A stretch of 64,000 nt of DNA, from positions 3,782,001 through 3,846,000 of the forward strand of contig NZ_AP022560.1 in the NCBI RefSeq assembly GCF_010726085.1. The letters are read 5' to 3'. Both the position numbers and the translations under genes were made by a program. This document shows positions 7,371 through 18,488 of the stretch, piece after piece. Under the pieces are notes generated by a model. That model was not told the DNA's origin. It did no database searches and worked only from the letters and a program-made list of their open reading frames with translations. The first letter of the stretch is position 1. Every line of letters starts with the position of its first letter. The DNA comes from Mycolicibacterium moriokaense (GTDB taxonomy: Bacteria; Actinomycetota; Actinomycetes; Mycobacteriales; Mycobacteriaceae).

Positions 7371-9086
7371 TCACAGGTCCAACACGACTTCCGCCCGCGG
7401 TTGGGCCGAACAGATCAGCACGGTCCCGTCGGTCGGTGTTTCGAGCGGCTGCTGCGTGTAGGTGATCGCGCCGTCCACGAGCGCGGTGGCGCAGACATGA
7501 CATACGCCGCTGCGGCAGGAGAACCGTGTCGGGACGTCACACGCCTCGGCGAGTTCGAGGATGCTGTCGTAGCTGTCCGACCAGTTGACGGTGATCCCGC
7601 TGCGCGCGAATGCGACCGGCGGCCCGGTGCCCGGCGGCGCGGCTGGCAGGTGCGGTGCCGTGTGTGGCGTATCGGTGATGCCCGGGTTGATCGGCGGCAG
7701 CGCGCCGAACAGTTCGGTGCGGATCCGGGTCTGATCGATACCCGCCGACGCCAACGCGTCGCGCATGTCCGCCATGAAGAGCACGGGCCCACACAGATAG
7801 GCGGCGGCGTCGGTGGGCAGGCCGAGCGCGGCGATCGCCGCCGCGTCGGGTCGACCGGACTCCGCCGTAAAGAACACGCGCTGATGCGCGTTGGTCAGCG
7901 ACTCCATCAGCTCGCCGACTTCCTCGCTGAACGCGAGGCTTTCGGCGTCGCGGGTGATATGCAGCCACCAGATCTCCCGCGCACTGCGCCGCGTTGCGAG
8001 CTCATGCAGCATCGCGAGCACGGGTGTGATGCCGATTCCCGCCGACACGAGCACGACCGGTTCCGCCCCGTCGGTCAGATAGAAGTCACCGCGCGGGGCA
8101 GCGGCCTGCACAAGGGTGCCTGCGCGGACGTTGTCGTGAATCCAGCTGCTGACGTGACCGTGTTCTTCGCGTTTCACGCTGATCCGGTAGCGCGTCCCCG
8201 CACCGGAGTTCGACAACGAGTAGCTGCGCAGCGGTGCGGGATCACCGGCAGGGAACCGCAGCGTCAGGAATTGGCCAGGACGCGCGACCGGCAATGCGGC
8301 ACCGTCGGTGGCTTCCAGCTCGATCGACAGCACGGCGGAGTTCTCCCGGCGGGTTTGCGCGACACGCAGGGTGTGAAAGCCGCTCCACCCCGGTTCGACG
8401 CCGATCGGCGGTGGCATCGCCGGCTTGTCGTTCTCCGCGAGGAGTTCCGCGAAGGACTGCCGCCAGCCCGGGCTCAGCGCGGGTACGTCGACCGCGCGCC
8501 GGAGCATGCCCACGTCGCGGTCGGGCAGATACAACAGCGCATCGATGTCGGCGACGCTCAGTTCGTGGCGGCCACGCCGTGTCCGTACGATCTCGTCGCC
8601 CGCCGCGACAAGACCTTCTTCGATGACGCGGAAGTAGAAGCCCGGGCGATGGTGGGCCACAAGGAGATTGGGCATCTCGGGTTCGCCGAGGCGCATGCCG
8701 ACCCGAAAACACGTCACCCGTGGTTGAGTGACCTCGAACTCGGCGTGGCCGATCCGATACCTGTCGCCGATGCAGACCTCCTCATCGCTCAGCCCGGTGA
8801 TCGTCAAGTTCTCGCCGAACATCCCGGGGCGCAGGTCGTCGCGTCCGAAGTGACGCCGCCAATGGTCGTATGACTCGGTCTGATACACCATCACCGCGCG
8901 TTGTTCGCCGCCGTGGCCGGCCAGGTCGCCCTGGCCGTCGCCGTCGATGTTGAGCCGACGCACCATCACCGGGCCCGCCACGGGCTTCTTGTAGATGCCG
9001 GTGTGAACGGTCCTGCCCCGCCACGCCACATCGGTGGGCATGCCCACGTTGACAGACACCACCGTCGGTGGGCCCGGCGCCGTCAT
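7371..9086 (-). CDS. MOSC / FAD-binding reductase / 2Fe-2S ferredoxin fusion protein
   Basis: A 571-residue three-part protein. The N-terminal MOSC domain with 3-alpha extension (about residues 1-225) carries GEQRAVMVYQTESYDHWR, GENLTITGL and QPRVTCFRVG, with a Cys at the position expected for molybdenum cofactor binding. A ferredoxin-NADP-reductase-like module follows (about 240-460), with FAD motif RSYSLSN and NAD(P) motif SAGIGITPVLAML. A plant-type 2Fe-2S domain ends the protein (CRSGVCHVC plus a final Cys in LICSAQ). It looks like a self-contained electron chain, of the YiiM-plus-reductase type, able to reduce N-hydroxylated or similar substrates. ATG 9086 overlaps the CGNR stop in an ATGA. 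Confidence 0.9.
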   Translation of the reverse strand: MTAPGPPTVVSVNVGMPTDVAWRGRTVHTGIYKKPVAGPVMVRRLNIDGDGQGDLAGHGGEQRAVMVYQTESYDHWRRHFGRDDLRPGMFGENLTITGLSDEEVCIGDRYRIGHAEFEVTQPRVTCFRVGMRLGEPEMPNLLVAHHRPGFYFRVIEEGLVAAGDEIVRTRRGRHELSVADIDALLYLPDRDVGMLRRAVDVPALSPGWRQSFAELLAENDKPAMPPPIGVEPGWSGFHTLRVAQTRRENSAVLSIELEATDGAALPVARPGQFLTLRFPAGDPAPLRSYSLSNSGAGTRYRISVKREEHGHVSSWIHDNVRAGTLVQAAAPRGDFYLTDGAEPVVLVSAGIGITPVLAMLHELATRRSAREIWWLHITRDAESLAFSEEVGELMESLTNAHQRVFFTAESGRPDAAAIAALGLPTDAAAYLCGPVLFMADMRDALASAGIDQTRIRTELFGALPPINPGITDTPHTAPHLPAAPPGTGPPVAFARSGITVNWSDSYDSILELAEACDVPTRFSCRSGVCHVCATALVDGAITYTQQPLETPTDGTVLICSAQPRAEVVLDL

Positions 9087-9598
9087 GCGTCGACCGCACG
9101 TGCGCGACGGTAGTGCCGACGGGCCTTCATCCGGTTTCCGCAGATGGCCATCGAACACCAGCGGGCGGTATTGGGCTTGCTGCGGTCGATGAGGAACAGC
9201 TGGCATTCGGTATTCGCACACGGCCGTAGCCGGCCGGGACTCGAGATCCGCAGGGCATCCCAGGCCAGCACGGCGCGCGCCGCACCGGTGGCACCCCCCT
9301 CGAGTCGCCAGTCCAACCCGTCGCCGTCCACGACGGGTCGCAAACGAACGTCCGCCACGAATCGGTTGAGCGCTTTGGGCCCGATCTCGCCACGCACCAC
9401 CCTCTGCAATGCGGATCGCGCCTCGAGCAGCGAGGCTTCCTCGTCTTTTGTGGCGGCGATGCCGTGGGCACGCATCCAGGCTTTCGCCGCAGTCGAATTC
9501 GCGAGGCCGTCGTGCACGATGCCGTCGACCACAGGCGTTGTGTTGAGTAGGTCCAGCAATAACGCCTCGTCGGACGGGCCTACTGCCACCAGATCCAT
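9083..9598 (-). CDS. CGNR zinc-finger (ABATE-domain) transcriptional regulator
   Basis: A 171-residue protein. The N-terminal ABATE-type domain (about 1-120) is followed by a C-terminal CGNR zinc finger: CANTEC (about 127-132) and WCSMAICGNRMKARRHYRR, which supplies two further cysteines and a basic tail for DNA binding. The ATG at 9598 has GGAGG 6 nt upstream. It is translationally coupled to the MOSC fusion and divergently transcribed from the alpha/beta hydrolase gene, with 85 nt between the starts that contain an inverted repeat. The natural inference is that it controls both directions. The ligand is unknown. Confidence 0.88.
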   Translation of the reverse strand: MDLVAVGPSDEALLLDLLNTTPVVDGIVHDGLANSTAAKAWMRAHGIAATKDEEASLLEARSALQRVVRGEIGPKALNRFVADVRLRPVVDGDGLDWRLEGGATGAARAVLAWDALRISSPGRLRPCANTECQLFLIDRSKPNTARWCSMAICGNRMKARRHYRRARAVDA

Positions 9599-9616
9599 GT
9601 CTAACCTCCAAAGTGC

Positions 9617-9654
9617 TATTGACAGGTTACATCACGAGGAGTTCACTGTCACTA
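9617..9654. promoter_or_regulatory. Inverted repeat in the CGNR/hydrolase divergent region (possible operator)
   Basis: TATTGACAG (9617-9625) is matched by CTGTCACTA (9646-9654) in inverted orientation (8 of 9 positions) with a 20-nt spacer. It lies in the 85-nt gap between the divergent CGNR regulator and alpha/beta hydrolase genes. A TTGACA -35-like element for the plus strand lies inside the left arm (9619-9624). This is plausible as the binding site of the CGNR regulator, by position only. Confidence 0.4.
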
Positions 9655-9683
9655 ACTGCTAAAACTACTTAAAGGAGTTAGTC

Positions 9684-10553
9684 ATGGGAGTCCAGGTCCA
9701 CCATCGCTACGCCACCGTCGGCGGCCATCGGCTGTTCTACCGCGAGGCGGGTCCAGCGGACGCGCCGGCGTTGGTCCTGCTGCACGGCTTTCCGACGAGT
9801 TCGTTCATGTTCCGCGACCTGATCCCCCGGCTGGCCGATCACTACCACGTGATCGCACCGGACCACCTCGGCTTCGGACTGTCCGACGCACCCGGCGTCG
9901 ACGAATTCGACTACACCTTCGATGCGTTGACCGATCTCACCGACGGACTGCTCGACCAGCTGGGACTGACCCGGTACGCGATCTACGTCCAGGATTACGG
10001 CGCCCCGATCGGATGGCGGTTGGCCCTACGCCGCCCGCAGGCGATCACCGCGATCGTCACGCAGAACGGCAACGGCTACGACGACGGCTTCGTCGAGAGC
10101 TTCTGGGCCTCGGTGTGGGACTACCACCGCGAGCAGAACCCCGAAACCGAGGCGACCGTGCGCACGGCGCTCAGCGTCGAGGGAATCCGGTGGCAGTACG
10201 TGACCGGCGTCAGTGACGAATCGCTCGTCAGCCCTGACACCTGGATGCATGACTTCGCGTTGGTGAGTCGGCCCGGTAACGACGAGATCCAGCTCAAGCT
10301 GTTCCGCGACTACGCGACCAACGCGCCCATGTACCCGGCCCTGCACGAGTACCTGCGCACCAGCGGAGTGCCGGTGCTCGCGGTGTGGGGTGAGGGCGAC
10401 CCGATCTTCGGGCCGGACGGCGCCCGTGCCTTCGGTAAGGACGCGCCGGACGCCGAGATCCACCTGCTCGACGGCGGCCACTTCCTGTTGGAGACCGCTG
10501 CCGAGGAGGTCACCGGCCTGATCCGCGACTTCCTGCATCGAACCACTACATAG
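9684..10553 (+). CDS. Alpha/beta hydrolase (haloalkane dehalogenase / epoxide hydrolase-like)
   Basis: A 289-residue alpha/beta hydrolase. The oxyanion motif is LLHGFPTSSFMF (about residues 33-44). The nucleophile elbow QDYGAPIG (about 103-110) uses Asp rather than Ser, as in epoxide hydrolases and haloalkane dehalogenases. The acid is likely the Asp in WGEGDPIFG, and the base the His in GGHFLLE. Substrate class is undecided between epoxide, haloalkane and haloacid. ATG 9684 follows AAAGGAG. It is the first gene of a plus-strand string with DUF427, VOC and HAD genes, divergent from the CGNR regulator. Confidence 0.88.
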   Translation: MGVQVHHRYATVGGHRLFYREAGPADAPALVLLHGFPTSSFMFRDLIPRLADHYHVIAPDHLGFGLSDAPGVDEFDYTFDALTDLTDGLLDQLGLTRYAIYVQDYGAPIGWRLALRRPQAITAIVTQNGNGYDDGFVESFWASVWDYHREQNPETEATVRTALSVEGIRWQYVTGVSDESLVSPDTWMHDFALVSRPGNDEIQLKLFRDYATNAPMYPALHEYLRTSGVPVLAVWGEGDPIFGPDGARAFGKDAPDAEIHLLDGGHFLLETAAEEVTGLIRDFLHRTTT

Positions 10554-10572
10554 CGAAAGAAGGGACACGACA

Positions 10573-11451
10573 ATGGGACTGGCATGGCAGCAAAGCCCGC
10601 TGGCCGCGGGTTCGATCGGACGTTTCCTGACCGCACAACCGATACCCGAACACCTGCTGTTCGCCGAGCCGCTGCGCCGCCGGATGCGGGTGCGCGTGGG
10701 TGACGAGTGGATCGCCGACAGCGAGAACGTGCTGGCGCTGCACGAACCGGGGCGCTACCCCGTCGCCTACTTTCCGCGCGACGACATCGTCGACGGGATT
10801 TTGATCGCCGAGAACCGCGTCACCCAGCACGGCGATCTGGGAGACATGCAGTGGTACACCGTGGTGGTCGGCGATCGACGCCTCCCCCACGCGGCGTGGG
10901 AGCACATCACGCTTCCGGACTACGCCGTCGAGCTGACGAACCGCGTCGCCTTCGCGTGGCGGGCGATGGACGGTTTCTACGAGGAGGACGACCGCATCGT
11001 CGGGCATGCGGCGGATCCGTACCACCGGATCGACATCCGGAACACGTCACGCCATCTCGTCGTCCGCGACGGCGAACGGGTCGTCGCCGACACCCACCGG
11101 CCGGTGGTGCTGTACGAGTCGGGTTTCGCGCCGCGCTGGTACGTGCCGCGCGAGGACATCGACGAGACACAACTCGACCACGTTGAGGGCCAGACGTTCT
11201 GCCCATACAAAGGCCTGGCCGACTACTACACCGTCGGCGAGAACCAGAAGGCCGCCTGGTCCTACCTCAACGCGTGGCCGGAGTCCGGCCGGGTGAGCGG
11301 GCTGGTGTCCTTCGAACCTGACAAGATCGAGGTATGGCTCGACGATCGACGCCTGCGGCTCGAACCGGGCCAGACCGTGGTCGCCCACGGCATCGACCGC
11401 GGACTGGACGCCGACGAGGTGCTGCAGAACACCGCGCGGAGCGCATCGTGA
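10573..11451 (+). CDS. Tandem DUF427 domain protein
   Basis: A 292-residue cytosolic protein made of two DUF427-type beta domains. The first is about residues 35-125 (RVRVGDEWIADSENVLALHEPG, VAYFPRDDI). The second is about 155-245 (LVVRDGERVVADTHRPVVLYE, WYVPREDI, FCPYKGLADYY). The family is common next to catabolic and cofactor genes but has no settled function. ATG 10573 has GAAGGGA upstream and lies 19 nt after the hydrolase stop; its own stop overlaps the VOC start (GTGA). The second domain keeps the conserved FCPYKG segment; the first looks more diverged. Confidence 0.87.
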   Translation: MGLAWQQSPLAAGSIGRFLTAQPIPEHLLFAEPLRRRMRVRVGDEWIADSENVLALHEPGRYPVAYFPRDDIVDGILIAENRVTQHGDLGDMQWYTVVVGDRRLPHAAWEHITLPDYAVELTNRVAFAWRAMDGFYEEDDRIVGHAADPYHRIDIRNTSRHLVVRDGERVVADTHRPVVLYESGFAPRWYVPREDIDETQLDHVEGQTFCPYKGLADYYTVGENQKAAWSYLNAWPESGRVSGLVSFEPDKIEVWLDDRRLRLEPGQTVVAHGIDRGLDADEVLQNTARSAS

Positions 11452-11882
11452 GGGCGACACTGGAGGTTGTGATCCTGCCGGTCTCTGACGTCGACAAGTC
11501 GCTGGATTTCTACCGGGACAGGCTCGGTTTCACGCTCGACGTCGACTATGCACCCGCGCCTGACTTTCGCGTCGTGCAGCTGACGCCGCCCGGATCCAGC
11601 ACCTCGATTCAGTTCGGCGTCGGGCTCACCGACGCGCACCCCGGCTCTGTGCAGGGCCTGTATCTCGTTGTGGACGACATCGGCGCGGCGCGCGATGAGC
11701 TCGTCGACCACGGTGTCGGTGTGACGTCCATTCGCCACAAGGACATCGACAACGGGTCGTGGCGGGGTCGTTATCGCCTGGGCCTCGACCCGCAACGGTC
11801 CGACTACGCCAGCTTCGCCGACTTCGACGATCCCGACGGCAACAACTGGGTCCTTCAGGAGCGGGGCCATCGGAATGGCTGA
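11448..11882 (+). CDS. VOC superfamily (glyoxalase/bleomycin-resistance-like) protein
   Basis: A 144-residue protein with the paired beta-alpha-beta-beta-beta motifs of the vicinal-oxygen-chelate fold: VVILPVSDVDKSLDFYRDRLGF at the N-terminus and FADFDDPDGNNWVLQE at the C-terminus, both typical. Members bind a metal and act as dioxygenases, isomerases, lyases or binding proteins; the exact role is unknown. GTG 11448 sits in a GTGA overlap with DUF427, so a longer in-frame reading that starts inside DUF427 is rejected. The 3' end overlaps the HAD gene by 8 nt. Confidence 0.87.
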   Translation: MRATLEVVILPVSDVDKSLDFYRDRLGFTLDVDYAPAPDFRVVQLTPPGSSTSIQFGVGLTDAHPGSVQGLYLVVDDIGAARDELVDHGVGVTSIRHKDIDNGSWRGRYRLGLDPQRSDYASFADFDDPDGNNWVLQERGHRNG

Positions 11883-12552
11883 CCGCCCTTCGGTTCTGGT
11901 GTTCGACGTGAACGAGACCCTGCTCGACATCGACGCACTCGAACCGCATTTCGAGCGGCTGTTCGGCGACCGCAGCGTGGTTCGCGAGTGGTACAACCAG
12001 CTCGTCATGTACTCCATGGCTGTCACCCTGTCGGAGAACTACGTCGACTTCTTCACGCTCGGACAGGCCGTGTTGCGGATGCTCGGTGACATTCGACGGA
12101 TTCCGGTCACCGACGGAGATCTCGACGACTTCGCAGACGGTATGCGCACCATGCCCGCCCACCCCGACGTGGCGGACGGGTTGGCCGCGCTGCGCGCGCA
12201 GGGTTTTCGCCTTGTCACTCTGACCAATTCCCCGACCGGTTCTGGTGCGCCGACGCCCCTGGACAACGCGGGCGTCGCCGAGTTCTTCGAGAAACAGTTC
12301 AGCGTCGACGCCTGGCGGGTGTTCAAGCCGGCCCCGCACCTCTACACCGGAGTGGCCGAAGCGCTGGGGGTTGCGCCGTCGCAATGCATGATGGTGGCCG
12401 CCCACCCTTGGGACATCATGGGGGCGCAATCGGCGGGTTTCGGCGCCGCGCTGATCACCCGTCCTGGTAATGCGCCACTGCCGGCCAGTGGGGTTCCTGC
12501 GCCTGATGTGATGGCCGCGGACCTGAGCGAACTCGCCGAGCGACTTAGCTAG
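11875..12552 (+). CDS. HAD-superfamily hydrolase, haloacid dehalogenase type II
   Basis: A 225-residue HAD protein with catalytic motif I VFDVNETLLD (nucleophile Asp about residue 10), motif II LVTLTNS, motif III Lys in WRVFKPAPHLY, and motif IV VAAHPWDIMGAQSAG. FDVNETLLD with VAAHPWDI is typical of L-2-haloacid dehalogenases, which hydrolyse 2-haloalkanoic acids to hydroxy acids. It is translationally coupled to the VOC gene. Together with the Asp-nucleophile hydrolase at the head of the string, it suggests catabolism of a halogenated or epoxidised compound; that is inference. Confidence 0.87.
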   Translation: MADRPSVLVFDVNETLLDIDALEPHFERLFGDRSVVREWYNQLVMYSMAVTLSENYVDFFTLGQAVLRMLGDIRRIPVTDGDLDDFADGMRTMPAHPDVADGLAALRAQGFRLVTLTNSPTGSGAPTPLDNAGVAEFFEKQFSVDAWRVFKPAPHLYTGVAEALGVAPSQCMMVAAHPWDIMGAQSAGFGAALITRPGNAPLPASGVPAPDVMAADLSELAERLS

Positions 12553-12606
12553 TTACGGCTGCGTCAAGAATATTCCAAGGCCAGGCGGTGTACTTCGGCT
12601 GAACGA

Positions 12607-12625
12607 CGTCGCTATCAGAGCGACG
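12607..12625 (+). promoter_or_regulatory. 7-bp stem-loop in the leader of the small secreted protein gene
   Basis: CGTCGCT-ATCAG-AGCGACG, a perfect 7-bp stem with a 5-nt loop, lies between the HAD stop (12552) and the secreted-protein start (12645). It ends just ahead of the AGAGGAA ribosome binding site. It could be a leader hairpin affecting translation or a weak terminator for the HAD string; no T-tract follows. Confidence 0.35.
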
Positions 12626-12644
12626 CCCGAACAAGAGGAAGTAC

Positions 12645-12992
12645 ATGTCTACCAAACGGATACTCGTCGGCGCGCTTGCGTCGGTCAGTCTCGCCGCGGC
12701 AGGCTTGGGCGTGACCACGGGCACTGCGGTGGCCGCGCCATCAGTGCCACATCAGTGGTGCCCGGGGCAATCCATGCTCCCGCCGTCCGGGCCCGGAGGC
12801 GTCTATGTCTGGGACATGAACGTCTGCCACACCTGGCAGTACGTCAGCTACGGCACGGGCAATGTGGCGACCAGGAACCTCGACGGCTCGGTCGACTACG
12901 GCCCGAGCAATGTCTGGGATGGCCCGAACGTCCCGCCGGGTGCGGCCTTCGAGTGCGGCACCGGCCTGTTCGGCGGACAGATCGTCTGTTGA
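12645..12992 (+). CDS. Small secreted cysteine-containing protein
   Basis: A 115-residue protein with a clear Sec signal peptide: KR at 4-5, a hydrophobic stretch, and AVA|AP cleavage after about residue 30. The mature part of about 85 residues has four cysteines (39, one in NVCHTW, one in FECGTG, and the C-terminal residue), enough for two disulfides, and is rich in Gly, Pro and Trp. The ribosome binding site AGAGGAA precedes ATG 12645. I do not recognise a family; similar small exported proteins are frequent in mycobacteria. Its TGA stop lies inside the first unit of a 17-bp tandem repeat, so unit slippage upstream of the stop would alter the C-terminus. Confidence 0.8.
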   Translation: MSTKRILVGALASVSLAAAGLGVTTGTAVAAPSVPHQWCPGQSMLPPSGPGGVYVWDMNVCHTWQYVSYGTGNVATRNLDGSVDYGPSNVWDGPNVPPGAAFECGTGLFGGQIVC

Positions 12993-13047
12993 ACGAGGTC
13001 GTCTGTTGAACGAGGTCGTCTGTTGAACGAGGTCGTCTGCTGAACGA
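12982..13047. repeat. 17-bp tandem repeat, about 3.9 copies
   Basis: The unit TCGTCTGTTGAACGAGG is repeated at 12982, 12999, 13016 and 13033. The first three copies are identical apart from the edge; the fourth has C for T at 13040 and is cut short at 13047. The period is not a multiple of three. It covers the last three codons of the secreted-protein gene and most of the gap before sufT. This is a candidate VNTR locus. Confidence 0.9.
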
Positions 13048-13068
13048 TGACCGGGACGGCCGCGAACC

Positions 13069-13393
13069 TCAGACTGTGAAGCCCAGCGCGCGCAGTTGTT
13101 CGCGGCCGTCCTCGGTGATCTTGTCCGGGCCCCACGGCGGGTTCCACACCCAGTTGATCTTGATCTCCTTGACCAGGCCACTGCCCACCAGCGCGGTGCG
13201 CGACTGGTCCTCGATGACATCGGTCAGGGGGCACGCAGCCGACGTCAGCGTCATGTCGATCAACGCGACGTTCCCCTCGTCCCCCTTCTCGACGTTCAGG
13301 CCGTACACCAGACCGAGATCGACGACGTTGATGCCCAGTTCCGGGTCGACGACGTCGCGCATCGCCTCTTCGAGGTCGGCGAGCAGTTCGTCG

Positions 13394-13416
<23 letters not shown>
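13069..13416 (-). CDS. sufT: SufT-like metal-sulfur cluster assembly factor (DUF59/MIP18)
   Basis: A 115-residue MIP18-family protein, with DPELGINVVDLGLVYGL near residues 20-36 and MTLTSAACPLTDVI with the conserved Cys near 65-75. Family members assist maturation and delivery of Fe-S clusters. ATG 13416 has AGGAGA upstream; an extension to 13431 is less likely. The start lies 23 nt inside the sufU 3' end on the same strand. It is the last gene of the suf operon, as Rv1466 is in M. tuberculosis (recollection). Confidence 0.9.
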
Positions 13417-15876
<2,460 letters not shown>

Positions 15877-15877
<1 letters not shown>

Positions 15878-17061
15878 TAGGACGTACTCGATTCCGTGAT
15901 AGCTAGTTCTTTTTCAATGGCTTCGGTCAGGCGCTCGCGCACGGCGGGGACGGCGATCTTCGCGATGATCTCGTTGAAGAAGCCGCGCACCACCAGGCGG
16001 CGTGCCTGATCCTCGGGAATGCCGCGGGCCCGGAGGTAGAACAACTGCTCGTCGTCGAAACGCCCAGTCGCACTCGCATGTCCGGCGCCGATGATCTCGC
16101 CCGTCTCGATCTCCAGATTGGGTACCGAGTCAGCGCGGGCGCCGTCGGTGAGTACCAGGTTGCGGTTCACCTCGAAGGTGTCTGTGCCGGTGGCCTCGGC
16201 GCGGATCAGCACGTCGCCGACCCACACGGTGTGCGCGTCGGGCTTGCGCGACTCCGGATCACCTTGCAGCGCACCCTTGTACAGCACGTCGGACTTGCAA
16301 TTGGGCTGCGAGTGGTCGACGAGCAGACGCGATTCGAAGTGCTGGCCGTCGTCGGCGAAGTAGGTGCCGAGCATCTTGGCCTCGCCGCCGGGCGCGGTGT
16401 AGCGCACGGTAGCCGTCGTCCGCACGACGTCGCCGCCGAGGGTGACGTTGACGTGACCGAGCGTCGCGTCCTTGCCCAACAAAGCGTGGTGAGAGCTGAC
16501 GTGCACGGCGTCGTCGGCCCAGTCGGCGATCCAGATGACACCCAGGCCTGCCGAGTCGCCCACGATCAGCTCGACGTTGTCGGCACAGACCCCGCTGCCG
16601 CGCAGGTCGACGACGACGATGGCCCGCGACAGTTCTTCAACCCGAATCTGCAGGTGGCCGTAGGCGACGGCGTCCACACCCGGTCCGTCGATGACGATCT
16701 CGATCGGCTCGGCGACCTCGGTGTCCCGCGCGACTGTCACGATGGTCGCCGTCTCGAACGACGAGAATGCCTGCGCGGCAACGCGATCGGACGGCTTGCC
16801 GGCCTGGCCGAGCCGCTCGTCGTCACGCCCGACGGCCTCGACGGTGACGCCGGGACGGTCGGTGACGGTGACGGCCGCGGCGCCGGACGGTGTCGCCGAC
16901 CCGTCGTGCAGGCCGCGCAGCCGCTTAAGCGGCGTGAACCGCCAGATCTCGTCGCGGCCGCCGGGTACCTCGAACGCGTTGACGTCGAACGACGAGAACA
17001 GTTCACCCTTGTTGACGGCAGTGAGGGCCGAACCCTCCACTGCCTCAGTCAAGTTGCTCAC
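15877..17061 (-). CDS. sufD: SufD, Fe-S assembly scaffold subunit
   Basis: A 394-residue beta-helix protein of the SufB/SufD family. The N-terminus has EIWRFTPLKRL, and the C-terminal family segment is VPNLEIETGEIIGAGHASATGRFDDEQLFYL. It forms the SufBCD complex. The start is GTG (17061), overlapping the sufB stop by one base. Confidence 0.96.
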
Positions 17062-18488
17062 TAGCCGACCGCACCTTCCATCTGCAGCTCGATCAGCCGG
17101 TTGAGCTCCAGCGCGTACTCCATCGGGAGTTCCTTGGCGATGGGCTCGACGAAGCCGCGCACGACCATCGCCATCGCCTCATCCTCGGTGAGGCCGCGGC
17201 TCATCAAATAGAACAGCTGGTCCTCGCTGACCTTCGACACTGTGGCCTCGTGGCCCATCGTGACGTCGTCCTCGCGGATGTCGACGTACGGGTAGGTGTC
17301 GCTGCGGCTGACCGTATCGACAAGCAGCGCATCGCATTTCACGCTGGACCGCGAGCCGTGCGCACCCTTGTTGACCTGGACCAGGCCGCGGTAGGACGCG
17401 CGGCCGCCGCCGCGGGCGACCGACTTGGACACGATGTTGCTCGACGTGTTCGGTGCGAGGTGCAGCATCTTGGCACCGGTGTCCTGATGCTGGCCCTCGC
17501 CTGCGAACGCCACCGAGAGCACCTCGCCCTTGGCGTGCTCGCCCGTCATCCACACGGCCGGGTACTTCATCGTCACCTTCGAGCCGATGTTGCCGTCGAC
17601 CCATTCCATCGTGGCGCCGGCCTCGGCCCGCGCCCGCTTGGTCACCAGGTTGTAGACGTTGTTCGACCAGTTCTGGATGGTCGTGTACCGGCAGCGGCCG
17701 CCCGGCTTGACAATGATCTCCACTACCGCGGAGTGCAGCGAGTCGCTCTTGTAGATGGGCGCGGTACAGCCCTCGACGTAGTGCACGTAGGCGTCCTCGT
17801 CGACGATGATCAGCGTGCGCTCGAACTGGCCCATGTTCTCGGTGTTGATCCGGAAATAGGCCTGCAGCGGAATGTCGACGTGGACACCCTTGGGCACGTA
17901 GATGAACGAACCACCCGACCACACAGCGGTATTCAGCGCGGAGAACTTGTTGTCACCGGCGGGGATCACGGTGCCGAAGTACTGCTTGAAGATGTCCTCG
18001 TGCTCCTTCAGCGCGCTGTCGGTGTCGAGGAAGATCACGCCCTGGGCCTCGAGGTCCTCGCGGATCTGGTGATAGACCACCTCGGACTCATACTGCGCGG
18101 CGACACCCGAGACCAGCCGCTGCTTCTCCGCCTCCGGGATGCCCAGCTTGTCGTAGGTGTTGCGGATGTCCTCGGGCAGGTCGTCCCACGTGGCGGCCTG
18201 CTTCTCGGTGGAGCGCACGAAGTACTTGATGTTGTCGAAGTCGATGCCGTCGAGGTTGGACCCCCAGTTGGGCATGGGCTTCTTCTCGAATGTGCGCAGC
18301 GCCTTGAGCCGGGTCTGCAGCATCCATTCTGGCTCGCTCTTCTTGGCGGAGATGTCGCGCACCACTGCCTCGGACAGGCCACGCTGGGCACTGGCCCCCG
18401 CGACGTCGGAGTCCGCCCAGCCATAGCCGTAGCGACCCAGTGACTCAATGGTCTGCTCCTGGGTCAGGGCCTCTGGGGTGGTCGTCAT
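17061..18488 (-). CDS. sufB: SufB, Fe-S assembly scaffold subunit, without intein
   Basis: A 475-residue SufB. Recognisable segments include [31 protein letters not shown] and the C-terminal [18 protein letters not shown]. Length equals the inteinless family norm. In M. tuberculosis the homologue carries an intein; here the reading frame is continuous and no splicing domain is present. ATG 18488 overlaps the sufR stop (ATGA). An in-frame extension upstream to 18578 lies inside sufR and is rejected. Confidence 0.96.
   Translation of the reverse strand: MTTTPEALTQEQTIESLGRYGYGWADSDVAGASAQRGLSEAVVRDISAKKSEPEWMLQTRLKALRTFEKKPMPNWGSNLDGIDFDNIKYFVRSTEKQAATWDDLPEDIRNTYDKLGIPEAEKQRLVSGVAAQYESEVVYHQIREDLEAQGVIFLDTDSALKEHEDIFKQYFGTVIPAGDNKFSALNTAVWSGGSFIYVPKGVHVDIPLQAYFRINTENMGQFERTLIIVDEDAYVHYVEGCTAPIYKSDSLHSAVVEIIVKPGGRCRYTTIQNWSNNVYNLVTKRARAEAGATMEWVDGNIGSKVTMKYPAVWMTGEHAKGEVLSVAFAGEGQHQDTGAKMLHLAPNTSSNIVSKSVARGGGRASYRGLVQVNKGAHGSRSSVKCDALLVDTVSRSDTYPYVDIREDDVTMGHEATVSKVSEDQLFYLMSRGLTEDEAMAMVVRGFVEPIAKELPMEYALELNRLIELQMEGAVG

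Noticed and set aside
7401..8873. Plus-strand open frame of 490 codons
   Set aside because: Antisense to the MOSC/reductase fusion; no domain pattern and biased composition.
17061..18488. Intein in SufB
   Set aside because: Looked for because M. tuberculosis has one; no splice-junction motifs or extra length are present.
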